Shown here: in pieces, positions 33,566 to 40,967 of the stretch | Numbering within the stretch: position 1 is the first letter of the stretch | How the letters are laid out: every line of letters begins with the position of its first letter | Assembly: GCF_900111735.1 (NCBI RefSeq) | Contig: NZ_FOHW01000040.1 | Span: 1-44,238 of the forward strand | Direction of reading: 5' to 3' | DNA length: 44,238 bases | Source: Pseudomonas graminis | Lineage (GTDB): Bacteria; Pseudomonadota; Gammaproteobacteria; Pseudomonadales; Pseudomonadaceae | The notes under the pieces: generated by a model | The model's database searches: none | What the model was told of the DNA's origin: nothing | Seen by the model: only the letters and a program-made list of their open reading frames with translations | Program-made: the position numbers and the translations under genes

Positions 33566-33718
33566 GAAATGCGCGCGTATCCAGTGAGTGTGGGTGTGGC
33601 ACCGCTGGTACTCCGCAACATTCGGTAACGGCTCAATCCTGACTTCGGTTGAGATGGCAGATGCGATTCACTACCATTTCGCCTCGTTTTTCCCCTCTCT
33701 CGAATCAGGAGAACCTGC

Positions 33719-34720
33719 ATGCAGGCGAGCAAGCGTCTTTTGGCTGCCCTGGCATTAACCGTGCTCGGCAGCACCGCCCAGGCCGCAGATGAAGTGGTGG
33801 TGTATTCCTCCCGAATCGATGAGCTGATCAAACCGGTGTTCGATGCCTATACCGCCAAAACCGGCGTGAAGGTCAAGTTCATCACCGACAAGGAAGCGCC
33901 GCTGATGCAGCGCATCAAGGCCGAGGGCCAGAACGCAACGGCTGACCTGCTGCTCACCGTCGACGCAGGCAACCTTTGGCAAGCTGAGCAGATGGGCATC
34001 CTGCAGCCGTTCACTTCGCCGGTCATCGACGCAAACATTCCGTCGCAATACCGTTCTTCCACCCACAGCTGGACAGGTCTGAGCCTGCGCGCGCGGACCA
34101 TTGCCTACTCCACCGATCGCGTCAAACCTGAAGAACTCACCACCTACGAAGCGCTGGCTGACAAACAGTGGGAAGGGCGTCTGTGCCTGCGTACCGCCAA
34201 GAAGGTCTACAACCAGTCGCTGACCGCCACGCTGATCGAAACCCACGGCGCCGACGCATCTGAGAAGATCCTCAAGGGCTGGGTGAACAACCTGTCGACC
34301 GACGTGTTTTCCGATGACATCGCAGTGCTGGAAGCCATCAATGCCGGCCAATGCGACGTCGGCATCGTCAACACCTACTACTACGGTCGTTTGCACAAGG
34401 ATAATCCGGACCTTGCTGTACGCCTGTTCTGGCCCAATCAGTCGGACCGTGGCGTGCACGTCAATCTATCCGGCATCGGCCTGACCAAGTACGCGCCCCA
34501 CCCCGACGCGGCCAAGGCTCTGGTGGAATGGATGACGGGCCCCGAAGCCCAGACGATATTCGCCGGCACCAACCAGGAATTCCCGGCCAACCCGAAAGTC
34601 GCACCGTCTGAAGAAGTGGCGAGCTGGGGTGCGTTCAAGGCCGACACGATCCCGGTTGAAGTGGCGGGTCGGCGGCAGGCCGAGGCGATTCGCATGATGG
34701 ACCGTGCGGGCTGGAACTGA
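33719..34720 (+). CDS. fbpA: Ferric iron ABC transporter, periplasmic binding protein
   Basis: Ferric-ion-binding protein of 333 residues (FbpA/FutA/HitA type). The signal peptide MQASKRLLAALALTVLGSTA ends at AQAA. The mature N-terminus DEVVVYSSRIDELIKPVFDAY is typical, and the iron-binding Tyr pair lies in GIVNTYYYGRLHKDN. It follows a good AGGAGA ribosome site. First gene of the iron import unit, with the permease gene 138 bp downstream across a REPIN; no ATPase gene is next to them. Probably iron-regulated, though I did not find a clear Fur box. Confidence 0.93.
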   Translation: MQASKRLLAALALTVLGSTAQAADEVVVYSSRIDELIKPVFDAYTAKTGVKVKFITDKEAPLMQRIKAEGQNATADLLLTVDAGNLWQAEQMGILQPFTSPVIDANIPSQYRSSTHSWTGLSLRARTIAYSTDRVKPEELTTYEALADKQWEGRLCLRTAKKVYNQSLTATLIETHGADASEKILKGWVNNLSTDVFSDDIAVLEAINAGQCDVGIVNTYYYGRLHKDNPDLAVRLFWPNQSDRGVHVNLSGIGLTKYAPHPDAAKALVEWMTGPEAQTIFAGTNQEFPANPKVAPSEEVASWGAFKADTIPVEVAGRRQAEAIRMMDRAGWN

Positions 34721-34742
34721 CCGCATCCAGGCAGCACCCGTC

Positions 34743-34828
34743 TGTAGGAGCGCGCTTGCCCGCGAAGGGTATGTGTCTGTGACCTGAAAGGTGTCCGACA
34801 CAATGTCATCGCGGGGCACGCGCCTACA
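34743..34828. repeat. REPIN between fbpA and fbpB
   Basis: Inverted arms TGTAGGAGCGCGCTTGCCCG (from 34743) and GCGGGGCACGCGCCTACA (ending 34828), the right arm somewhat diverged. An inner palindrome TGTGTC/GACACA (34772-34777, 34797-34802) could extend the stem. It lies inside an operon, between the binding-protein and permease genes. Confidence 0.83.
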
Positions 34829-34857
34829 GCCGATATCTAACTCCATGAGTATTCTCC

Positions 34858-36474
34858 TTGGCCCACTCCCCCCAGCATCGCTGGTACCCCCTGGTGTTCA
34901 GCATTGCCGCGCTGGTGTTGCTGCCGTTAAGCGTGCTGCTTTTCTCCTGGCAGACCATTGATCAGCAGATCTGGTCGCACCTTTGGGAAACCCAGATGCC
35001 ACGGTTGCTGGGCAACACCCTCACCCTGGTGATTGGCGTAGGGCTGGGCGTTACGCTGCTGGGCGTGAGTCTGGCGTGGCTGACGGCGCTGTGTGAGTTT
35101 CCGGGGCGGCGTTGGCTGGACTGGGCGCTGATGCTGCCGTTCGCCATCCCGGCGTATGTGCTCGCGTTTGTGTTTGTGGGTTTGCTGGACTTTGCAGGGC
35201 CGGTGCAGACGCTGTTGCGCGAGTGGCTCGGTTCCGGCCTGCGTCTGCCTCGGGTGCGTTCGACCGGCGGCGTCATCATCGTCTTGGTGCTGGTGTTTTA
35301 TCCCTACGTGTACCTGTTGGCGCGTACGGCATTTCTGGCCCAGGGCAAAGGGCTGATGGAGGCCGCCCGCATTTTGGGGCAGTCGCCGTGGCAAGCGTTC
35401 TGGCGCGTGGCACTGCCCATGGCGAGGCCGGCGATCGGTGCCGGTGTCGCCTTGGCGTTGATGGAAACCCTGGCGGATTTCGGCGCGGTGTCGGTGTTCA
35501 ACTTCGACACCTTCACCACCGCAATTTACAAAACCTGGTACGGCTTCTTCAGCTTGTCGAGCGCCGCGCAACTGGCGAGCCTGCTCCTGCTGGCCGTCAT
35601 GGTCCTGCTGTACGGCGAGCATCGCGCGCGGGGGGCGAGCCGGCCAAGCAACGAGCGCCCGAGGGTCAAGGCGCTGTATCACCTGCACGGATTAAAAGCT
35701 GCCGCCGCCAGCACGTGGTGTGGACTGGTGTTCGCCTGCGCGTTTGTGGTGCCGCTGTTGCAGTTGATTGTCTGGGTCTGGCAACGCGGGCGCTTCGACC
35801 TCGACGAGCGCTACGCCGGGTTGATTCTGCACACGCTTTATCTGGGCGGCATCGCTGCGCTGGTCACGGTGTGCGTCGCGATGATCCTCGTGTTTGCCCG
35901 GCGTCTCGCCCCCACACGCGCCATTCGCTCAGGCGTCAGCTTGGCCAATATTGGCTATGCGCTGCCCGGCTCCGTGCTGGCGGTGTCGATCATGTTGGCG
36001 TTCAGTTATCTGGACCGGGAGCTGGTCGTGCCGTTATCCAGCTGGCTGGGCGGCGCTGGCAGGCCTTTGCTGCTGGGCAGCCTGGGGGCGCTCGTGCTTG
36101 CGTACCTGGTGCGCTTCATCGCGGTCGCTTACGGGCCGCTCGAGAACAGCCTGTCGCGCATTCGCCCTTCACTGCCTGAAGCCGCCCGCAGTCTGGGGGT
36201 CAGTGGACCACGATTGTTTTTCAGGATTTATCTGCCGCTGCTCATACCCGGTACGTTGAGCGCTGCGTTGCTGGTCTTCGTCGATGTGCTCAAGGAAATG
36301 CCCGCCACGCTGCTCATGCGCCCGTTTGGCTGGGACACGCTGGCCGTGCGCATCTTCGAAATGACCAGCGAAGGTGAGTGGGCGCGTGCGGCTTTGCCTG
36401 CGCTGACGTTGGTGCTGGTGGGGCTGCTTCCGGTCATCGGTTTGATCAGACGTTCGGCCAAGCCGATTGGTTAG
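34858..36474 (+). CDS. fbpB: Ferric iron ABC transporter, permease
   Basis: Inner-membrane permease of 538 residues made of two fused transport domains with about 12 helices (FbpB/SfuB/HitB). Each half carries an EAA loop: EAARILGQSPWQAFWRVALP and EAARSLGVSGPRLFFRIYLP. The only plausible start is TTG at 34858 (MAHSPQHRWYPLV); an in-frame TGA at 34846 closes the frame upstream, and the ATG at 34845 is in another frame. The ribosome site is poor, so expression may be low relative to fbpA. It would work with FbpA and an ATPase encoded elsewhere. Confidence 0.92.
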   Translation: MAHSPQHRWYPLVFSIAALVLLPLSVLLFSWQTIDQQIWSHLWETQMPRLLGNTLTLVIGVGLGVTLLGVSLAWLTALCEFPGRRWLDWALMLPFAIPAYVLAFVFVGLLDFAGPVQTLLREWLGSGLRLPRVRSTGGVIIVLVLVFYPYVYLLARTAFLAQGKGLMEAARILGQSPWQAFWRVALPMARPAIGAGVALALMETLADFGAVSVFNFDTFTTAIYKTWYGFFSLSSAAQLASLLLLAVMVLLYGEHRARGASRPSNERPRVKALYHLHGLKAAAASTWCGLVFACAFVVPLLQLIVWVWQRGRFDLDERYAGLILHTLYLGGIAALVTVCVAMILVFARRLAPTRAIRSGVSLANIGYALPGSVLAVSIMLAFSYLDRELVVPLSSWLGGAGRPLLLGSLGALVLAYLVRFIAVAYGPLENSLSRIRPSLPEAARSLGVSGPRLFFRIYLPLLIPGTLSAALLVFVDVLKEMPATLLMRPFGWDTLAVRIFEMTSEGEWARAALPALTLVLVGLLPVIGLIRRSAKPIG

Positions 36475-36628
36475 GTGCGGGGTCCTAACCTTGCGGCTAC
36501 AATGCGCCGCAATCGACTCGGTCTGTCAGACAATTCCACAAATTAGCAAAGGTTTCAGACCCCAATTCACGGGGGATTTGCGGGATTGCCAGTGACTGTG
36601 TCTTCGCCACGCCCGGAAGGAGAAACCC

Positions 36629-37711
36629 ATGGGACAGCGTACGCCCCTCTTTGACCTGCACCTCGCGCTTGGCGCGAAGCTGGTCGATTTTGGTGGTTGG
36701 GACATGCCCTTGCACTACGGCTCCCAGGTCGAGGAGCACCATCAGGTGCGCCGGGACTGCGGAATTTTCGACGTGTCGCACATGCATGTGCTCGACGTAT
36801 CCGGCAGTCAGGCCAAGCCCTGGCTGCAGCATCTGCTGGCCAACGACGTCGGTAGGTTGCAACAGACCGGGCAGGCGCTTTACAGCGCGATGCTCGACAC
36901 CCATGGCGGCATCGTCGACGACATGATCGTTTACCAGACCGACGAAGGTTATCGACTGGTGGTCAACGCAGCGACCGGCGACAAGGACCTGGCCTGGATG
37001 AACGCCAACCTGGCCGGCTACGATGTGCGCATCAAGCACCGCTCGGAGCTGGCCATGCTCGCCATTCAGGGCCCTAACGCCCGGCAGAAGATCGGCGAGC
37101 TGGTCAATCAGGAACGCACCGCGCTTATCCACACCCTCAGACCCTTCGAAGGTCAGCAAGAGGGCGAGTGGTTCATTGCCCGCACGGGCTATACCGGTGA
37201 AGACGGCCTGGAAATCATCTTGCCAGCCACCGAAGCCTGTGCCTTTTTTAATGACATGGTCGGCGCCGGCATTTCACCGATTGGATTGGGCGCCCGCGAT
37301 ACGCTGCGCCTGGAAGCGGGCATGAATCTGTACGGTCAGGAAATCGACGAGCAGGTTTCTCCGCTGACCTCCAATATGGCCTGGACGGTCGCGTGGATGC
37401 CTGAAGACCGCACGTTCATCGGCCGCGCTGCACTCGAAGCAGAGCGCGTGCGAGGGATTACCTCGAAGCTTGTAGGGCTGGTCCTTGAAGAGCGTGGCGT
37501 TTTGCGCGCCCATCAGGTCGTCCGAATAGCGGAAGTTGGCGAAGGAGAGATCACCAGTGGTAGTTTCTCTCCTACGCTAAGCAAGTCGATCGCGCTGGCG
37601 CGAGTGCCGATGGCCACCGCTGACCGTGCCGAGGTGGAAATCCGGGGCAAGTGGTACCCGGTCCGAGTGGTTCGACCCGCATTCGTGCGTCACGGCAAGG
37701 CCCTGATATAA
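36629..37711 (+). CDS. gcvT: Glycine cleavage system T protein
   Basis: Aminomethyltransferase of 360 residues that moves the methylene group from the lipoyl arm of H protein to tetrahydrofolate. The start MGQRTPLFDLHLALGAKLVD follows AAGGAGA. Landmarks: HYGSQVEEHHQVRRDCGIFDVSH (split over the first 60 residues), LLANDVGRL, GEDGLEIILP and GARDTLRLEAGMNLYG. A TACAAT -10-like element lies at 36498-36503, 131 bp upstream. It is followed by gcvH 66 bp downstream; together they form the T-H part of the glycine cleavage system. Confidence 0.95.
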   Translation: MGQRTPLFDLHLALGAKLVDFGGWDMPLHYGSQVEEHHQVRRDCGIFDVSHMHVLDVSGSQAKPWLQHLLANDVGRLQQTGQALYSAMLDTHGGIVDDMIVYQTDEGYRLVVNAATGDKDLAWMNANLAGYDVRIKHRSELAMLAIQGPNARQKIGELVNQERTALIHTLRPFEGQQEGEWFIARTGYTGEDGLEIILPATEACAFFNDMVGAGISPIGLGARDTLRLEAGMNLYGQEIDEQVSPLTSNMAWTVAWMPEDRTFIGRAALEAERVRGITSKLVGLVLEERGVLRAHQVVRIAEVGEGEITSGSFSPTLSKSIALARVPMATADRAEVEIRGKWYPVRVVRPAFVRHGKALI

Positions 37712-37777
37712 CCCTGATTTGAAAGCCATCCCTGGCGGGTTTTTCCGCTGACCTGATGAAGTAGAGAGGATAAGAAC

Positions 37778-38161
37778 ATGAGCACTATTCCCGCCGAACT
37801 GCGTTTTGCCGAGAGCCACGAATGGGCCAGGCAAGAGGGTGATCTGATCGTTGTCGGTATTTCCGATCATGCGCAGGAAGCGCTGGGTGACGTGGTGTTC
37901 GTCGAGCTGCCTGAGGTGGGTAAAGTGTTCGCGGCCGCAGGTGATCAGGCAGGTGTCGTTGAGTCGGTGAAAGCTGCGTCTGACATCTACTCGCCAGTGG
38001 CGGGCGAAGTCGTCGAAGTCAACGAGGCGCTGGCCGATGGGCCAGAGGCATTGAACGAGGCGCCATACGACTCATGGATCTTCAAGGTCAAGCCGGCCAA
38101 TGCCGCAGATCTGGGCAAACTGCTCGACGCAGCCGGCTACAAAGCGCTGATCGGCGAATAA
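37778..38161 (+). CDS. gcvH: Glycine cleavage system H protein
   Basis: Lipoyl carrier of 127 residues. The lipoylated lysine is K65 in ESVKAASDIYSPVAGEV; FAESHEWARQEGD opens the domain and DSWIFKVKP closes it. It shuttles the aminomethyl group among P, T and L proteins. GAGAGGA precedes the start. An intrinsic terminator follows, and gcvP is not adjacent, unlike in many bacteria. Confidence 0.97.
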   Translation: MSTIPAELRFAESHEWARQEGDLIVVGISDHAQEALGDVVFVELPEVGKVFAAAGDQAGVVESVKAASDIYSPVAGEVVEVNEALADGPEALNEAPYDSWIFKVKPANAADLGKLLDAAGYKALIGE

Positions 38162-38174
38162 GCCCGTCGGCCAC

Positions 38175-38204
38175 AAAAAAGCCGCTCAAGTGAGCGGCTT
38201 TTTA
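38175..38204 (+). terminator. Intrinsic terminator of gcvTH
   Basis: Stem GCCGCTC (38181-38187) and GAGCGGC (38192-38198), preceded by an A-run and followed by TTTTTAT; it could act in both directions and also end the minus-strand DUF2388 gene. Confidence 0.92.
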
Positions 38205-38254
38205 TTGGGAGCGAGATTGGCGTTATGCCGCCCACCCATTTCGACGGTTCTGAC

Positions 38255-38572
38255 TTATTGCTCGGCAACCAGATTCTTGGCCAGGATGGCGTTCGCCAGG
38301 TCCATGTCCGATGCCTTGATGGCCGGATTGTCTTTGCGCACTTGATCCATGGCTGCTTCCAGGTATGGGCCACGGATTTCGCCGTTGCTGGCGACGAAGC
38401 TGCCAGCGTCGTCTTGCGCAGCAACGATCAGCTTGTGGTGACGAAAGGTGAGATAGGTGGAACCGGTTGTGGCGCCAGACGAAAGCACATCCCGCAGAAA
38501 ACCGTCGGCCATTGCTGAACCGACCGGCAGGGAAAGCAAGGCTAACGTGGCTACAGCAAGTTTGAGACGCAT
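38255..38572 (-). CDS. DUF2388 periplasmic protein
   Basis: A 105-residue exported protein. The start at 38572 (MRLKLAVATLALLSLPVGSA) gives a clean signal peptide cut near AMA-DG. The rest, SSGATTGSTYLTFRHHKLI, AAQDDAGSFVAS and GEIRGPYLEAAMD, fits the small DUF2388 family that is common in Pseudomonas. Function unknown. The upstream extension to 38620 is not signal-like. It shares the bidirectional terminator with gcvH. Confidence 0.85.
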   Translation of the reverse strand: MRLKLAVATLALLSLPVGSAMADGFLRDVLSSGATTGSTYLTFRHHKLIVAAQDDAGSFVASNGEIRGPYLEAAMDQVRKDNPAIKASDMDLANAILAKNLVAEQ

Positions 38573-38847
38573 GAGAGGTACTCCGATGTTTGTTTGTTCT
38601 GAAACGATTTGATACGCCATCCCCCGCTCTAGTTCCCCACCCGCAGTGCGTCATGGCGTTCCGCCTTACAAAATCTCCCGGTTCGGGAGTTCATCAACGT
38701 TCATGGCGTCACCATTGATGACGGTGGGAAGTCGATCGGGCAGAGTAAGGTGACTGCAATCTGCGCGGCGAACCTTTTGTATTGGCGGGAAGAACAGCTG
38801 ACGCAGCCAACCAAGGCTCAAGCCGCAAAAAACAATAGGAGGGCTTC

Positions 38848-39618
38848 ATGGCTGTTCTGGAAAGTTTTCGTCTCGACGGCAGGGTGGCGCTGATCACCGG
38901 ATCCAGCGCAGGCATTGGCCTGGCGATCGCCCGGGGCTTGGCCGAAGCGGGCGCGACCGTCGTGCTCAACGGCCGTAATGCCGATACGCTGCAATCGGCT
39001 GCCCAGGCCCTTGCGGCCGAGGGGCATGCGGTTCACACACAGCGTTTCGACGTGACGGACAGCACGGCGGTCGCCGCTGCGGTTCAGGACATCGAAGAGC
39101 GCGTCGGACCGCTGGATATCCTGGTCAACAACGCCGGCATACAACGCCGTGGTCCGCTGGCGGAGTTCGCCGAGGCGGACTGGCACGAGCTGATGCGCAC
39201 TAACCTGGACAGCGCGTTCTTCGTCGGCCAGGCGGTCGCGCGTTGCATGATCCCGCGTGGGCGTGGGCGCATCATCAACATCTGTTCGGTGCAGAGCGAG
39301 CTGGGCCGCCCGGGTATCGCGCCGTATACGGCAAGCAAGGGCGCGCTGAAGATGTTGACCAAGGGCATGGCGATCGACTGGGGCCCGTTCGGCCTCAACG
39401 TCAACGGCATCGGCCCGGGCTACTTCAAAACCGAGCTGAACGCTGCGCTGGTGGCCAACGCCGAATTCAGCGACTGGCTTGTGCAGCGCACGCCGAGCCG
39501 TCGCTGGGGCGAAGTGTCTGAGCTGGCGGGCGCGGCGGTGTTTCTGGCCTCGGACGCGGCCAGCTTCGTCAACGGTCACATCCTTTACGTCGACGGTGCC
39601 ATCACGGCATCGCTGTAA
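38848..39618 (+). CDS. SDR oxidoreductase, gluconate 5-dehydrogenase-like
   Basis: Short-chain dehydrogenase of 256 residues. The cofactor loop is TGSSAGIGLAIARG, followed by NNAGIQRRGPLAEF and the catalytic YTASK, with NGIGPGYFKTELNAAL typical of Ga5DH/IdnO. It probably interconverts 5-ketogluconate and gluconate. AGGAGG lies 6 bp before the start. Nine to fourteen bases separate it from the next dehydrogenase, indicating an operon for L-idonate or a related sugar acid; no transporter or kinase is adjacent. Confidence 0.85.
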   Translation: MAVLESFRLDGRVALITGSSAGIGLAIARGLAEAGATVVLNGRNADTLQSAAQALAAEGHAVHTQRFDVTDSTAVAAAVQDIEERVGPLDILVNNAGIQRRGPLAEFAEADWHELMRTNLDSAFFVGQAVARCMIPRGRGRIINICSVQSELGRPGIAPYTASKGALKMLTKGMAIDWGPFGLNVNGIGPGYFKTELNAALVANAEFSDWLVQRTPSRRWGEVSELAGAAVFLASDAASFVNGHILYVDGAITASL

Positions 39619-39632
39619 TCCGGAGAATGACC

Positions 39633-40682
39633 ATGCAAGCGATTGTCTGCCATGCCGCGAAAGACCTGCGTGTCGAGCCCGGCAACGAAGCGTTGCCGCT
39701 GTCCGCCGGCCAGTTGCGCGTACGCGTTGCTCGCGGCGGTATCTGCGGCTCGGATCTTCACTATTACCAGCACGGCGGCTTCGGTGCCGTTCGGCTGAAA
39801 GAGCCGATGGTCCTCGGCCATGAAATCTCGGCGGTCATCGAGGAAGTCGGCGACGCGCAGAGCGCTTTCAGTGTCGGACAACGAATTTCCGTATCGCCGT
39901 CACGGCCGTGCGGCGACTGCAAATACTGTCACGAAGGCCTGCCCAACCATTGCCTGAACATGCGTTTTTACGGCAGCGCGATGCCGTTTCCGCACATTCA
40001 GGGTGCGTTCCGCGAGCATCTGGTGATCGAGTCTGGCCAGGCGCATCTGTTGGCCCCGACCACTAGCCTGGCTGAAGGCGCACTGGCCGAGCCCTTGTCG
40101 GTTGGCCTTCATGCAATCCAGCGTGCCGGCGGCGTGTTTGGCAAGCGCGTGCTGGTGACCGGCTGCGGCCCGATTGGCAACCTGTTGATCGGCAGCCTGC
40201 GCGCGGCGGGTGCGTTGCAGATTGTTGCCGCAGACCTTAGCGACAGCGCCTTGGCGTGCGCGCGCCGCATGGGCGCCAGCGAAACCCACAATCTGCGCGA
40301 CGAGCCCGAAGCACTGGCGCGCTATACCGCCGACAAGGGTTATTTCGACGTGATGTTCGAGGCTTCCGGCAGCGCCCACGCCTTGCGCGATGGCCTGACG
40401 TGCATGCGCCCGCGCGGGATTGTGGTGACGGTCGGGCTCGGCGGCGATGTGGCGATTCCGCTGAATCTGGTAGTGGGCAAGGAAATCGACCTGCGCGGGA
40501 CCTTTCGCTTCCACCCCGAATTCGCCCAGGCGGTGGACTTGCTCAATCGCAAGGTGATCGACGTGACGCCAGTGATCTCCCACACCATTGCATTTCAGGA
40601 AGCAGTCCAGGCGTTCGAACTGGCGGGGGACAAGCAGCAGGCGATGAAAGTGGTGCTGGATTTCGGGGTGCCGGACCAGTGA
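39633..40682 (+). CDS. L-idonate 5-dehydrogenase-like zinc MDR
   Basis: Zinc medium-chain dehydrogenase of 349 residues. The catalytic-zinc block GGICGSDLHYYQHGGFG and GHEISAVIEEVG, and the structural-zinc Cys set CGDCKYCHEGLPNHC, are intact; the nucleotide loop is TGCGPIGNLLIG. Sequence flavour fits IdnD (L-idonate to 5-ketogluconate). Two ATGs begin the frame: GGAGA at 39622-39626 abuts the first (39627) and sits 6 bp before the second (39633), so the second is chosen. It follows the SDR gene with a 14-bp gap; the pair would turn L-idonate into gluconate. Confidence 0.85.
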   Translation: MQAIVCHAAKDLRVEPGNEALPLSAGQLRVRVARGGICGSDLHYYQHGGFGAVRLKEPMVLGHEISAVIEEVGDAQSAFSVGQRISVSPSRPCGDCKYCHEGLPNHCLNMRFYGSAMPFPHIQGAFREHLVIESGQAHLLAPTTSLAEGALAEPLSVGLHAIQRAGGVFGKRVLVTGCGPIGNLLIGSLRAAGALQIVAADLSDSALACARRMGASETHNLRDEPEALARYTADKGYFDVMFEASGSAHALRDGLTCMRPRGIVVTVGLGGDVAIPLNLVVGKEIDLRGTFRFHPEFAQAVDLLNRKVIDVTPVISHTIAFQEAVQAFELAGDKQQAMKVVLDFGVPDQ

Positions 40683-40731
40683 AAGCACGGCGTTTATGAA
40701 GGTCTGACCGGGGATTGCCGGCGCGTAAACC

Positions 40732-40957
40732 TGTAGGAGCGCGCTTGCCCGCGAAGGCGTCAGATCCTCCAACACACAGGTAAGTTGACCCACCCGAAAC
40801 CCGGAGCTGGCTTGCTGGCGAAGGCGTTACGTCAGTTACGAATGCATCGACTAACACGCCTCATTCGCCAGCAAGCCGGCTCCTACAGCGATTGCGGTTT
40901 GCCCGTTAACTCGGTGATGAATCATCTGACGCTTTCGCGGGCAAGCGCGCTTCTACA
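40732..40957. repeat. Nested REPINs
   Basis: An outer inverted pair (TGTAGGAGCGCGCTTGCCCG type; 40732-40765 and 40924-40957, two mismatches over 34 bp) encloses an inner pair of a different family (GGAGCTGGCTTGCTGGCGAA at 40803-40822 and its complement ending near 40887). The arrangement is therefore outer-left, inner-left, inner-right, outer-right. It occupies most of the 285-bp gap between the convergent idnD-like and gspE-like genes. Confidence 0.85.
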
Positions 40958-40967
40958 GTCGGCGGGG

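Noticed and set aside
33650..33718. Fur box upstream of fbpA
   Set aside because: The best match (GATGCGATTCACTACCATT) agrees poorly with the consensus; regulation by iron is likely on family grounds only.
36468..36490. GGTTAGG/CCTAACC hairpin at the end of fbpB as a terminator
   Set aside because: A 7-bp stem is present but no T-run follows, so it is too weak to call.
36475..36628. Possible glycine riboswitch before gcvT
   Set aside because: The leader is only about 150 bp and I could not find the paired aptamer cores; a plain promoter-like TACAAT is all that is visible.
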